25,302 bases of DNA from Bacteroidota bacterium. GTDB taxonomy: Bacteria; Bacteroidota; Bacteroidia; Bacteroidales; Porphyromonadaceae. The position numbers and the translations under genes were made by a program. Location of the stretch: the NCBI GenBank assembly GCA_023388555.1, contig JAEWGA010000037.1:1-25302 (forward strand), in the 5' to 3' direction. The notes beneath the pieces were generated by a model that was not told the DNA's origin, made no database searches, and was given only the letters and a program-made list of their open reading frames with translations. Numbering within the stretch: the stretch's first letter is position 1; the number at the start of each line of letters is the position of its first letter. Of this stretch, positions 1 through 8,352 are shown piece by piece.

Positions 1-290
1 CTAATACGTTATTAGTTAGGATATTGTGTATTATGGAAAGTAGAAGTATTATTTACAGTCCACACCACTTACAGTATTATATCAGAACAAAAATACTCAA
101 AGGATTTCTCAATCCCAAAAAGCCCCCTATTTTCTCCCAATTCTCCTACTTAATTCCGCCCATCATAGGGAAACGTCCTCCAAATTTTTCCTAAACGTTA
201 CCATAATCTTTTCCCCAATAGCCTTCCAAAACAAGGTAAATATTTCCGCTGAAATGAGTTATAAGAACAGCCGCCCCTATGCTTTTGGGT
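1..290. other. Gene-free, C-rich flank left of the dispersed element
   Basis: I see no credible coding region here. From about 105 to 240 the + strand has many CCC and TCC runs separated by A/T tracts, the same style as the right arm of the dispersed element further on. This may be the remnant of a neighbouring copy whose core lies outside the window or is lost. The first 15 bases form an imperfect palindrome (CTAATA...TATTAG). No RNA gene was recognised. Confidence 0.4.
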
Positions 291-900
291 GAACCGAGGT
301 AAAAAAAAGTCCAAAACTTGGGGCGTTGGGGGATTTTTTGGGGGACGAAATTTGGAGCGGGTTTTGAGTGTAAAAATGGGACGTATTGGGAACACAAAAA
401 TTGGAGATAAAATTGGGTAAAAAAACGCCCTAAAATCGGGATGAAAAATGACCGATTTTGGGGGCGAAAAACAAGGGAAAAAATGGACAGGTTTTAGACC
501 AAAGTTTGGGGTGATTTTTGAGGTGAAAACAGGGGTAAAAATAGGGTATTTTGGGAGGTAAAAGGGCAACTGCCCGCAATCCCTTTGCTGGAGCGGGCTC
601 GCAATGGTTGTTAAAAGTTGTGCAAAAATAACTGCGCTTTCTTTTGCAACAAACTGCGCTTTTCGTTACGACAAACTGCGCTTTCTTTTTTGAAGGACTC
701 CGCAGATGTTTTTTTCCCTGCCCTCCCAAACGCCCCTAAATTTATCCCCCAAATCCACCCTAAAACACTCTCAAAAACAGCCTCAAAAACACTCTCAAAA
801 ATAGCCTCAAAACTACGCGCCAATTTCACCTCGAAATTTCGCAAAATCACCATCGGATTTCTGTTCATTTTTCGGTCTAAACACTCCCTCTAATTCCCCT
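291..900. repeat. Dispersed element copy 1: G-rich arm, 137-bp core, C-rich arm
   Basis: The left arm (about 291-570) has many GGGG runs on the + strand spaced by A/T tracts. The core is 572-708. The right arm (about 709-900) is the mirror image in composition, C-rich with A tracts. By hand alignment the core matches 19231-19367 at about 123 of 137 positions with no gaps. Inside the core a 22-bp unit starting AACTGCGCTTT is repeated exactly three times (starts 630, 652, 674). The right arm contains a 24-bp tandem duplication at 765-812 with one mismatch. Open frames here are long and of low complexity, and I do not accept them as ordinary genes. The minus-strand frame through the core is treated as a finding. 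Confidence 0.8.
630..695. repeat. Triple 22-bp direct repeat in element core (copy 1)
   Basis: Three tandem units of exactly 22 bp share the start AACTGCGCTTT and differ mainly in their last half. The middle unit contains the nine-base palindrome TCGTTACGA. The same three units with the same spacing occur at 19289-19354. Confidence 0.85.
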
Positions 901-940
901 TAGGATTTTTATCCATTAGTTAGTAATGGCAGGGAAAGGA

Positions 941-985
941 TACAAAAAAAGGGGCAAAACATGCGTTTTGCTCCCTTTTTTGTAC
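941..985. terminator. Strong bidirectional hairpin, likely terminator
   Basis: A nearly uninterrupted stem of about 19 bp runs from ACAAAAAAAGGGG through a short loop at ATGC to CTCCCTTTTTTGT. The GC-rich part flanked by A and T tracts suits intrinsic termination in both directions. It separates the dispersed element from the CBM9-like gene that reads towards it from the right, about 230 bases away. Confidence 0.7.
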
Positions 986-1216
986 CAATAGTTATTATGG
1001 TTTTAGGTTATGGCTTCGGACTTATATAAGGAGAAACTAATACCGAAAGTTGGCATGCAGTATTTCTGCAACAAATCTCCCCAAATATACCTGTTGTAGG
1101 ATTAAAAAGTAGATGCTCTTGCATGCATTCCCCAAGCCACCCTGTTGTATTTGCTAATAGGTTAGGCCTCTTCTTTATGGTAAAAGCTATTAACTGGGGT
1201 GTTATTCCCCAAAGGA
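986..1216. other. Gene-free spacer downstream of the CBM9-like gene
   Basis: No coding region is supported. A short stem (TGGGG...CCCCA, about 1196-1211) lies just past the stop codon of the minus-strand gene and could be a weak terminator, but it has no strong U-tract. A 5-bp stem (TGCAG...CTGCA) lies near 1060. Nothing else was recognised. Confidence 0.4.
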
Positions 1217-1897
1217 TTATACAAAACAGAGTTCTTTAAAGAATTCAGGCCTATGGAAGTCGGGCATTTCCGTATTAATTGGAGCCCAAGAAGCGAAGTG
1301 TGGGCGAATGGTGCAGTCGCCACATTTATAGAAATTTGCTTTGATTACAGTTCCAGAGGGTGATTCTGGAGCTATCCCTAACAACGAGAAAGGAATCATA
1401 ACCGACAGTTCGATGGTTGTTGTTTTGGAATAGTCCTCTGTTAATAGCAACGGGATATTTGAAGACCTTAAAATGCTCTTATATTCTTGCTCCGAAAGGG
1501 ATTCACCGTCGTGCCGACCGGTTCTGCGGGCGGCTGCACAAATCCCTGCAGCATTGAATTCGAAATTGATGTACTCTACTGGAGATTCGTTTTTAGTAGC
1601 AATAAATGCTTCTAAGCAGCTATCGTAGTGGACTGGTGTATCATCCTTAAGAGCGGTGATACGTAGCCCCTTTTCTATTGTAGTAAAATGAAGATACAAG
1701 CCCAGGCTTCCATACGCCAAGGAAACAGCCGTGATTGGCACATACGGGTAGCTGTTTGGCCAGTTGTTAGTCATTATTGGCAACCTAAGTGCGCCTTCTA
1801 ATGGGATTTCTACGGAGTCGATATCCAAGTCATCCAAAACTGGAAGGTATGGGATTTTAGGCATTCGGATTGCTGTGTTTTCATCAACAGGACTCAT
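1217..1897 (-). CDS. Carbohydrate-binding family 9-like protein
   Basis: This 226-residue protein resembles the stand-alone CBM9-like (DOMON-type) proteins of Bacteroidales. The best landmark is the C-terminal region: NFYKCGD near residue 187, followed by PHFASW and PDFHRPEFF, which is the usual ending of this family. The central part has the FEFNAAG beta-strand pattern. No signal peptide or membrane segment is visible, so a cytoplasmic location is likeliest. The family is predicted to bind sugars, but no enzymatic role is established and I infer none. It lies downstream of the LysE-type gene on the same strand with a 54-base gap, so the two may be co-transcribed. Confidence 0.8.
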   Translation of the reverse strand: MSPVDENTAIRMPKIPYLPVLDDLDIDSVEIPLEGALRLPIMTNNWPNSYPYVPITAVSLAYGSLGLYLHFTTIEKGLRITALKDDTPVHYDSCLEAFIATKNESPVEYINFEFNAAGICAAARRTGRHDGESLSEQEYKSILRSSNIPLLLTEDYSKTTTIELSVMIPFSLLGIAPESPSGTVIKANFYKCGDCTIRPHFASWAPINTEMPDFHRPEFFKELCFV

Positions 1898-1951
1898 AAT
1901 TCCTAAGGGATAAACGGTTGCAAATTATCTTGATAAAAAATGGTAGTACAT

Positions 1952-2617
1952 TTATAATACCTGGAGAAGGGCATCGGTAATACCTATAATTCCAAATAGG
2001 AAAAGTATAAGTCCTAATATACAATTAAATGTTCTTAATGACCTCATACTTAGGTATTTTTTCACCTTTACCAATACACAGGTTATAATACTCCACCACA
2101 ACAAGGCTCCAGTTGCAATTCCTACCAAAGCAGCAATAGTTTGGCTAAAAAAAGCGTTTTGGGTAACCACTTGGAATTGAGCAAATAGGCCAATATATAG
2201 TATGACAATTAAGAGGTTGCTGAAGGTGAGCAGGAAGCCGGACCAAAAGGTTTGCCAGTCGTTTCGGTTACTGGGCAATTCTCGGTTAATTTGCGAAGCT
2301 CTATCGGCATTTTGGGGAGCGCGAGAGGTAACGGCTGGCTGACTTATAGTAACCCATAAAGCAAAAAAAATCACCAATACACTGCCTACAAGCTGTAGCA
2401 ATGATTGGTAATGAACAATAAATTCTACAAATGCCCCTACTCCAATTAAAGTCATTGTAGCATATATAAGGTCGCTAAATGTGGCACCCAAGCCGGTGAG
2501 CAGCCCCTGGCGTTTGCCGTACAATAAAGTTCGGCGCACACATAGCATTCCCACAGGCCCCATAGGAGCAGATACTACTACTCCAATCATTATCCCTTTG
2601 AGGAAGGTCCAAAGCAT
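1952..2617 (-). CDS. LysE/RhtB-type amino-acid exporter family protein
   Basis: This 221-residue integral membrane protein has about six hydrophobic segments. The N-terminal signature SAPMGPVGML (about residues 16-25) is the hallmark GxxxGP-like loop of the LysE translocator family, and the TFSDLIYA segment near residue 47 also fits. A hydrophilic loop at about residues 97-120 separates the two halves. LysE-family members export amino acids or related small molecules across the inner membrane; the substrate cannot be told from sequence. Length is normal for the family. A promoter-like box lies 50 bases upstream, and the CBM9-like gene follows. Confidence 0.85.
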   Translation of the reverse strand: MLWTFLKGIMIGVVVSAPMGPVGMLCVRRTLLYGKRQGLLTGLGATFSDLIYATMTLIGVGAFVEFIVHYQSLLQLVGSVLVIFFALWVTISQPAVTSRAPQNADRASQINRELPSNRNDWQTFWSGFLLTFSNLLIVILYIGLFAQFQVVTQNAFFSQTIAALVGIATGALLWWSIITCVLVKVKKYLSMRSLRTFNCILGLILFLFGIIGITDALLQVL

Positions 2618-2666
2618 TTAAAACGACACTTGTATATCAATAATAGCAATTAATCGCAATTGTGTG

Positions 2667-2674
2667 CAAAGGTA
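2667..2674 (-). promoter_or_regulatory. Candidate -7 box for the LysE-type gene
   Basis: On the minus strand this reads TACCTTTG, a perfect match to the Bacteroidetes -7 consensus TAnnTTTG. It sits 50 bases before the start codon. I see no good -33 TTTG box at the usual spacing. The same octamer precedes rpsP and the winged-helix gene. Confidence 0.5.
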
Positions 2675-2898
2675 ATAATTTCGGGCCAAGTTTTAGCATT
2701 AAGCAACGACTTAGTTAATATTTGAGATTACCGCACATAACACATGTAGGACTACGACTTTTAGGAGCCTTGTTTTTAGAATCTTCGGGGCTGAAATTAT
2801 CAATCCAGCATTAATCTGGGACTTTCGGTAAAGCATCCTTTAGGTTATTAAACAGCCGACACGTTGTTAAAAGCCTCTTCTGGATTGGCTGTTTTATG

Positions 2899-2906
2899 TA
2901 TATTTG
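2899..2906 (+). promoter_or_regulatory. Candidate -7 box for amidase-mce operon
   Basis: TATATTTG is a perfect TAnnTTTG match, 37 bases before the amidase start, which would leave a leader of about 30 bases. No clear -33 element is seen. Confidence 0.5.
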
Positions 2907-2943
2907 AAGTTGTAACTGTAATACGTTAACTTGAAGATTTCCA

Positions 2944-4053
2944 ATGCCTATATATCGTTTATATAGTATTTTAATCCTATTTTTCAGTGCCTCTTGGCTA
3001 ATTATACCCTTACAAGCACGTGACTCGAAGGGGCGATTTGTGGTTGTGATTGACCCTGGCCATGGGGGGCATGACAGTGGCGCTGTAGGACGAATTACAA
3101 ATGAGAAAACTATAAACCTTAATGTTGCCCTTCAGGTAGGAAAAGAGTTAACAAGGATTCGTCCCGATATTATAGTGCATTATACTCGTAGCACCGATGT
3201 GTTTATAGGACTAATGGAGCGTGCACAAAAGGCGAATAAACTAAAGGCCGACCTATTCGTTTCTATACACACGAACTCTGCAGGTAAAAGGAATAGAAGC
3301 GCCCAAGGGGCAGAAACCTATGTGTTAGGATTGCATAGAACAGCCGATAACTTAGAGGTGGCGAAAAAGGAAAATGCCGCTATTTTATTAGAGGATAATT
3401 ACAAACACAAGTATGAGGGATTCGATCCTAACTCCAGCGAGTCGTACATTATGTTTGAATTTATCCAAAACAGGCATTTGTCCAATAGCCTTCGTTTAGC
3501 ACGTGAAGTACAACAGGGACTTATAAAAACCGGACTGAAGGACCGGGGAGTACGCCAAGCCGGTTTTTTGGTAATTAGAGAAACGTCCATGCCCAGCATC
3601 CTTGTAGAATTAGGGTTTATCACCAACGATAGCGATGAGAGGTACCTGCACTCTGCCCAAGGTGTAAAAGAGCTTGGACGCAGCATTGCCCGGGGAATTA
3701 GCTTGTATGAAGAAACACTTTCGTCGCGTTCGGGGCTGCACAGTTTAGCCTCGGCACCTTCAGCGGCTTCTGCAAGCAAAAAGGATGAAACAGCAGCCAA
3801 TGCGAGCGGAGAAAAAATGTACCGCATACAAATTCACGCAGATAAACGAAAACTTAAAGCGAGCAATCCTGTTTTTAAAGGCTACAAAACAGGACTTGCC
3901 TACTACGAAGAAGGGGGACTGTACAAGTACACTCTATACGAAACGCCCGATTTGAACAAGGCAAAACAACTTTGCCGGGAGCTAACAGCGGTATTCAAAG
4001 GGTGTTTTGTCGTATGTTTTATAGATGGAGAAAAACAAAATAGTTTCTACTAA
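2944..4053 (+). CDS. N-acetylmuramoyl-L-alanine amidase (Amidase_3) with C-terminal SPOR-like region
   Basis: This zinc hydrolase of the AmiA/B/C type cleaves the amide bond between MurNAc and the stem peptide in the periplasm. Residues 1-25 form a signal peptide, with likely cleavage after LQA. The catalytic domain (about 32-255) shows the metal ligands H40 in DPGHGG, E54 in NEKT and H109 in SIHT, plus the catalytic glutamate E222 in VELGF. A low-complexity Ser/Ala linker (about 260-290) leads to a C-terminal domain of about 75 residues beginning YRIQIHADK, which looks like a SPOR domain that binds denuded glycan. The gene is followed 20 bases later by the MCE gene, a pairing familiar in Bacteroidales. 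Confidence 0.92.
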   Translation: MPIYRLYSILILFFSASWLIIPLQARDSKGRFVVVIDPGHGGHDSGAVGRITNEKTINLNVALQVGKELTRIRPDIIVHYTRSTDVFIGLMERAQKANKLKADLFVSIHTNSAGKRNRSAQGAETYVLGLHRTADNLEVAKKENAAILLEDNYKHKYEGFDPNSSESYIMFEFIQNRHLSNSLRLAREVQQGLIKTGLKDRGVRQAGFLVIRETSMPSILVELGFITNDSDERYLHSAQGVKELGRSIARGISLYEETLSSRSGLHSLASAPSAASASKKDETAANASGEKMYRIQIHADKRKLKASNPVFKGYKTGLAYYEEGGLYKYTLYETPDLNKAKQLCRELTAVFKGCFVVCFIDGEKQNSFY

Positions 4054-4073
4054 TATCATGATTTACCTGCACT

Positions 4074-4967
4074 ATGATAGATAAAAAAAAGGAAACAAGG
4101 AATATATGGAAAATAGGGGCACTGATAATAGTTGCATTGGTCCTCTTTTATTTCGGGTTCAATTTTTTAAAGGGAATAGACCTTTTTGATAGTAGTACGC
4201 GGTACTATGTTATACTCTCCAATGGGAAGGACGTAACAAAATCCACCCCAGTAAATATAGATGGGTATAGGGTAGGCTTGGTTCGGGATGTAAAATTGGA
4301 CTACCAGCACCTTAGTGGAATTACCGTGGAATTAGCATTGGATAAAGACCTTAGGCTGCCCGTAGGAAGTAAAATTGCCATTAAAGGGAACCCTTTAACT
4401 GGTGCCGAATTAGTTATAATAAAGGAACGAAACCCTAAAACATATTACCAAGAGAACGATACTATTCCTTCCATTTCCAATGCAGATGTTATAGAGCAAG
4501 TAACAGAGGATATACTACCCTCCATGCAAAAAATGATTGGGAAAATGGACACCCTAATCATGGGGCTTAACCGGATAGTAAACAATGATCATATAGGACG
4601 TACATTCACCGAGATAAGCCAAGCCTCCGAGAATATTCGGAAGGCAAGCGATATTATCCAGCACACCATTGCAAACGACGTTCCTACCGTAGCTAACAAC
4701 ATATCGCAAGCCACCGCTTCAATCAACGATATTAGCACTCGTCTTAGAAATATAGAGATTGAGAAGACTATAACCGACTTTTCGGCAACCGTAAAAAGCC
4801 TTCAGGTAATTTCGAACAAACTTACCCAGAAGGACAACTCTTTAGGCTTGCTACTTAACGACCATCAGCTTTACGATAACTTAAAGCGTGTTAGCAATTC
4901 TGCCGATAGCCTCCTTATAGACCTCCGTGTTAACCCCAAGCGTTACGTTACCTTCTCTCTATTCTAA
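4074..4967 (+). CDS. MlaD/MCE-family lipid-transport protein
   Basis: This 297-residue protein has one N-terminal membrane anchor (about residues 13-31), then an MCE domain (about 38-118) containing the typical VNIDGYRVGLV and IKGNPLTGAE strands, and a long helical, probably coiled-coil C-terminal part (about 130-290). In diderm bacteria MCE proteins form hexameric rings or tubes that move phospholipids between inner and outer membranes with an ABC transporter (the MlaFEDB type). No ABC or permease gene is next to it here; in Bacteroidales those are often elsewhere. It is co-directional with and close to the amidase, so the pair is probably one envelope-maintenance operon. Confidence 0.88.
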   Translation: MIDKKKETRNIWKIGALIIVALVLFYFGFNFLKGIDLFDSSTRYYVILSNGKDVTKSTPVNIDGYRVGLVRDVKLDYQHLSGITVELALDKDLRLPVGSKIAIKGNPLTGAELVIIKERNPKTYYQENDTIPSISNADVIEQVTEDILPSMQKMIGKMDTLIMGLNRIVNNDHIGRTFTEISQASENIRKASDIIQHTIANDVPTVANNISQATASINDISTRLRNIEIEKTITDFSATVKSLQVISNKLTQKDNSLGLLLNDHQLYDNLKRVSNSADSLLIDLRVNPKRYVTFSLF

Positions 4968-4974
4968 AACAGTA

Positions 4975-5020
4975 CCAATACGCCTGCGGAAAGGGGACAA
5001 TAATATTGGATCTGTTAGTT
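4975..5020. terminator. Weak stem and T-run between convergent mce and rodA
   Basis: An inverted repeat CCAATA/TATTGG (4975-4980 and 5004-5009) is followed on the + strand by a run of six T about 10 bases later. It lies in the 59-base gap between two converging operons, where a terminator is expected. The stem is short and the loop long, so the call is tentative. Confidence 0.3.
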
Positions 5021-5026
5021 TTTTCC

Positions 5027-6484
5027 TTAGGCTTCTTTGCTCTCCAACCTATTGGCGTCCAACCTTAACAGGAGGAACAATAACACACTAAAGCTAAGAA
5101 AAGAGGACCCACCGTAACTAAAAAATGGAAGGGGAATACCTATAACAGGAGTAATACCTAAAACCATTCCTACATTAATTGCAACATGGAAAAAGAATAT
5201 GCATGCTACTGCATAGCCGTATATCCGGTTATAAGCAGAGGGCTGGCGTTCTGCAAGCATTACAATCCTGGTAACTAAGGCCAAATAAAGAAGCAGTACC
5301 AATGTTGTACCAATGAAGCCTTGTTCTTCGCCCAGAGTGCATAAGATAAAGTCCGTATCTTGTTCTGGAACAAACTTGAGTTTAGTTTGGGTCCCGCTTA
5401 GGAACCCCTTGCCCCAAAGGCCTCCAGAGCCTATTGCAATTAGGCTCTGGTTAACATTATAGCCGGCTCCTTGTGGGTCTTCCTTCAACCCTAATGTTAC
5501 TAAGATACGCACCTGCTGGTGTGGTTGTAACACATTCTCAAAAAAGTATTCTACCCCTTTGTGCATACCCAAAGAGGAAACCGCAAACAGTACAATAAGG
5601 ATACTCTTTCGTAAAGGGACAAGGATGAAGAGGCCGAGCAAGTACAATAGGTAGCAAAGCAAAGCTCCCCCGACCCAGAGAGAGAAGTCGGGATTCATAA
5701 ATAAGGAGACTATTCCTCCCCCCAACAAAGCAACGGCAAGTAAACCGAGGGCTACCCATGTTCCGTAGGCCGGTTTAAGGTATCGTTGGGTAGCTATCCA
5801 GGAAGAGATATAAACTAATAGGAAGGCAACAAGTTCTCCAGCATCGGTGTGGCCCCATACCGTGTCGGCATAAAGTATGGAGAAGATAAACAAGAGTGCC
5901 AAAAACAAACCGTACAATAATATTATACCAGTTAACCCCTCCCTATAAAGGACTAAGAAAAAAACAGAAAAGACTATTGCGGACCCGGTTTCGTTCTGCA
6001 ATATAATAATTAGCATAGGGAGAAGGAATAGCACGAGGGTCACAGCTAAGTATTTCCAGTTTTTCATGTTGAACTCGTACCGAGAACACCAATAGGCAAC
6101 CATCATGGCGGTAAAAACTTTTGCAAACTCTGCGGGCTGCAACCTAATGGTAGGTGTTATAACTAACCAGGAATGCGACCCCTTAATGTCGGGTGCAATT
6201 AAGATGGTAAGCAACAGAACAAGAATAGTTACAATGTATGCATAGGGCGATATCCTCACCAGAAATCGCGCATCAACAATCATCAGGATAATAATTGTTA
6301 CAAAAGTAATTCCCATCCACAATAACTGAGAGCCAGTGCGTCCCGTGATACTAAACACTTTGTCCGACTGCAAATCATAGCTTGCAGCGTAAATAGTAAA
6401 CCAGCCAGCAACTACTAATAGCAAGTATATGAAGACGGTTATATAGTCCAAATGTTTAAAGGGCAAAAGGGATCTTTGTTGCAT
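5027..6484 (-). CDS. rodA: Rod shape-determining protein RodA (SEDS glycosyltransferase)
   Basis: This SEDS-family polytopic membrane protein polymerises glycan strands from lipid II in the elongasome, paired with PBP2. It has 485 residues with about ten hydrophobic segments. Recognisable family motifs are RLQPAEFAK (about residues 134-142), QNETGSAIVF (about 164-173), EQDTDFILCTLGEEQGF near residue 375, and the final GIPLPFFSYGGSS near 450. A long hydrophobic insert in the middle makes it longer than proteobacterial RodA (about 370 residues), as is usual in Bacteroidales. It is the last gene of the mre operon, 21 bases after mrdA. Confidence 0.95.
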   Translation of the reverse strand: MQQRSLLPFKHLDYITVFIYLLLVVAGWFTIYAASYDLQSDKVFSITGRTGSQLLWMGITFVTIIILMIVDARFLVRISPYAYIVTILVLLLTILIAPDIKGSHSWLVITPTIRLQPAEFAKVFTAMMVAYWCSRYEFNMKNWKYLAVTLVLFLLPMLIIILQNETGSAIVFSVFFLVLYREGLTGIILLYGLFLALLFIFSILYADTVWGHTDAGELVAFLLVYISSWIATQRYLKPAYGTWVALGLLAVALLGGGIVSLFMNPDFSLWVGGALLCYLLYLLGLFILVPLRKSILIVLFAVSSLGMHKGVEYFFENVLQPHQQVRILVTLGLKEDPQGAGYNVNQSLIAIGSGGLWGKGFLSGTQTKLKFVPEQDTDFILCTLGEEQGFIGTTLVLLLYLALVTRIVMLAERQPSAYNRIYGYAVACIFFFHVAINVGMVLGITPVIGIPLPFFSYGGSSFLSFSVLLFLLLRLDANRLESKEA

Positions 6485-6505
6485 TACGAAAAACTGGTGT
6501 TTATG

Positions 6506-8347
6506 CTAATACGTTAACGACGTGTTTATCATTACATTTTCTATCCCCTCACTTTCGGGGCAGAGTTCTCCTTTTAGGTACTTTTCCATCATCAGCCTAC
6601 CTATTGGCACGGCATAAGTAGCTCCGAAACCAGCATTCTCAACGTACACACAAATAGCTATTTTAGGAGCCTCTCGGGGAGCATACCCCATAAAAACCGA
6701 GTGGTCCTTTCCATGAGGGTTCTCGGCCGTTCCTGTTTTTCCACACACAGTAATACCGGGAATAGCAGCACGCCGGCAAGTTCCCCCTGTAACAGCGGCA
6801 GCCATACCTTTATCTATAACATCAAAGATATGCGCTGCTATTCCTGAATCTAACTTATGGGTTCTGACAGAATCTTTACCCAGCCCAACAATCTCTTTTA
6901 CTATATGGGGCTGATAGTAATACCCTCTATTGGCAACAATAGCACCAAAGTTAGCTATTTGAAGGGGGGTGGCCAGGATCTCGCCCTGACCAATGGAAAT
7001 AGATATAATGGTGCTGGAATTCCAGTTGCTATTATAAGCTTTATCATAAACCTTAGCATTAGGGATATATCCGCGCTTCTCTCCGGGAAGGTCCACATCC
7101 AGTTTATATCCGAATCCGAGGCGTACTATGTCATTTTTCCATAAGTCGAACGCTTCTTGAATGGTTCGGTATTTCTTTCTGTCTTCAAGCATTGCCCTTA
7201 GCCCCCAACAAAAGTAAGCATTACAAGAAGTAGCTAATGCTGGAACCAAAGATAATGGGGAGGGGTGGCCATGGCATGCAGGCCTATTGCCCAACAAAGG
7301 ATAGCCTCTGTGGCAAGAGAAATTTTGCTCGGGCGTTATTGCCCCTTCCGATAGGAGTACTGCAGCTTGTACAGGTTTGAAGGTAGAGCCTGGTGGGTAG
7401 GTTCCCATTATTGCCCTGTTTAGGAAAGGTTTCCCAGGGTCCATCTCTAACATCTGGTGATTTATACCTTTATCTCTTCCCACCAATAAAGCGGGGTCGA
7501 AAGAAGGGGATGAAACCAAACACCGTATTTCTCCGCTTTCGGGTTCTATCATCACTATAGCCCCCTTCTTCCCTTTCATCAGGAGTTCTCCGTATGCTTG
7601 CAATTCAATGTCGATGCCTAATTTCAGGTCGTGCCCCGATGCTATAGGTTTATCGTACTTGCCGTTTTCATAACGGCCTTGTATACGGCCATGGGCATCT
7701 CGTAGCAGGATGTTAACCCCTTTTTGTCCACGCAATTCTGCCTCGTAACTTTTCTCTATTCCCGTTCGGCCCGAATAATCTCCAAGGGCATAGTATGCAT
7801 CTTGGGCTAAATCTTTCTGGTTCACCTCCCCTACGCTTCCCAATAATAAGGCACCGGCATGGTAATTATAATCCCTGCTGGTACGATGCTCTATATAGAA
7901 GCCAGGGAATTTATACAGTTTTTCTTGCAATAGTCCTGCTTCTTCTGGGGTAATTTGCGAAACAAAAAGTTGTGGGGTATATGGTGAGTATCCCCTATTT
8001 TGCTTTCTATTTCTTATTGCGGTAAAACGTTCCCGTACAAACGACTCTTCCAACGAGAGAATTTTGCACAGCTCCAACGTGTCAAAAGGCTGAATTTCCC
8101 GAGAAATGATAACAATATTTGTACTCGGCTTATTATATACTACCAGCCTATCCTTATTATCGTAAATCATCCCCCTGGATGGGTATAACGTCTTCCGAAA
8201 AAAGGCAATGTTATCGGCCTCTAATTTATATTTAGGGTCTAATACCTGAACATACAGTAACCGTGCAATATAAATGATTACCACCAATACAAAGAGAAGA
8301 ATAAGCACATACCGGCGCGAAGCATATCGGGTGTTAGTTTGAGACAT
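6506..8347 (-). CDS. mrdA: Penicillin-binding protein 2 (transpeptidase)
   Basis: This class B PBP of 613 residues crosslinks lateral-wall peptidoglycan together with RodA. One membrane anchor lies at about residues 11-33, then the pedestal domain with YPSRGMIYD (about 55-63). The transpeptidase domain has all three active-site motifs: S321-TF-K324, S374-C-N376, and K537-TGT. The protein looks complete. It sits between mreD (5-base gap) and rodA (21-base gap), which fixes it as the elongasome PBP rather than the divisome FtsI. Confidence 0.95.
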   Translation of the reverse strand: MSQTNTRYASRRYVLILLFVLVVIIYIARLLYVQVLDPKYKLEADNIAFFRKTLYPSRGMIYDNKDRLVVYNKPSTNIVIISREIQPFDTLELCKILSLEESFVRERFTAIRNRKQNRGYSPYTPQLFVSQITPEEAGLLQEKLYKFPGFYIEHRTSRDYNYHAGALLLGSVGEVNQKDLAQDAYYALGDYSGRTGIEKSYEAELRGQKGVNILLRDAHGRIQGRYENGKYDKPIASGHDLKLGIDIELQAYGELLMKGKKGAIVMIEPESGEIRCLVSSPSFDPALLVGRDKGINHQMLEMDPGKPFLNRAIMGTYPPGSTFKPVQAAVLLSEGAITPEQNFSCHRGYPLLGNRPACHGHPSPLSLVPALATSCNAYFCWGLRAMLEDRKKYRTIQEAFDLWKNDIVRLGFGYKLDVDLPGEKRGYIPNAKVYDKAYNSNWNSSTIISISIGQGEILATPLQIANFGAIVANRGYYYQPHIVKEIVGLGKDSVRTHKLDSGIAAHIFDVIDKGMAAAVTGGTCRRAAIPGITVCGKTGTAENPHGKDHSVFMGYAPREAPKIAICVYVENAGFGATYAVPIGRLMMEKYLKGELCPESEGIENVMINTSLTY

Positions 8348-8352
8348 AACTA

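Larger units (their letters stand above)
2618..2943. other. Divergent intergenic region, about 325 bases
   Basis: This region separates the minus-strand LysE gene from the plus-strand amidase and holds a promoter-like box for each. A seven-base inverted repeat (AACAGCC...GGCTGTT) spans about 2851-2893. A minus-strand open stretch of about 31 codons at 2715-2810 ends in a CxxC-containing tail (SPTCVMCGNLKY). It has no start codon, and a stop lies just upstream, so at most it is the remnant of a zinc-ribbon-like gene. Confidence 0.4.

Noticed and set aside
198..893. Several overlapping open frames of 68-123 codons on both strands
   Set aside because: They are by-products of the G-run/C-run composition of the repeat arms. 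They overlap each other in different frames, are of low complexity (Phe/Pro/Lys-rich) and show no family similarity. Only the short core frame is noted, as a finding.
3399..3827. 142-codon open frame antisense to the amidase gene
   Set aside because: The plus-strand frame is a clear amidase with all catalytic residues; the antisense frame has no recognisable features.
1..6519. TAATACGTTA recurring at about 2, 2919 and 6507 as a possible regulatory motif
   Set aside because: One instance is the end of the mrdA coding sequence and the contexts differ. Three hits of a ten-base AT-rich word do not make a regulon.
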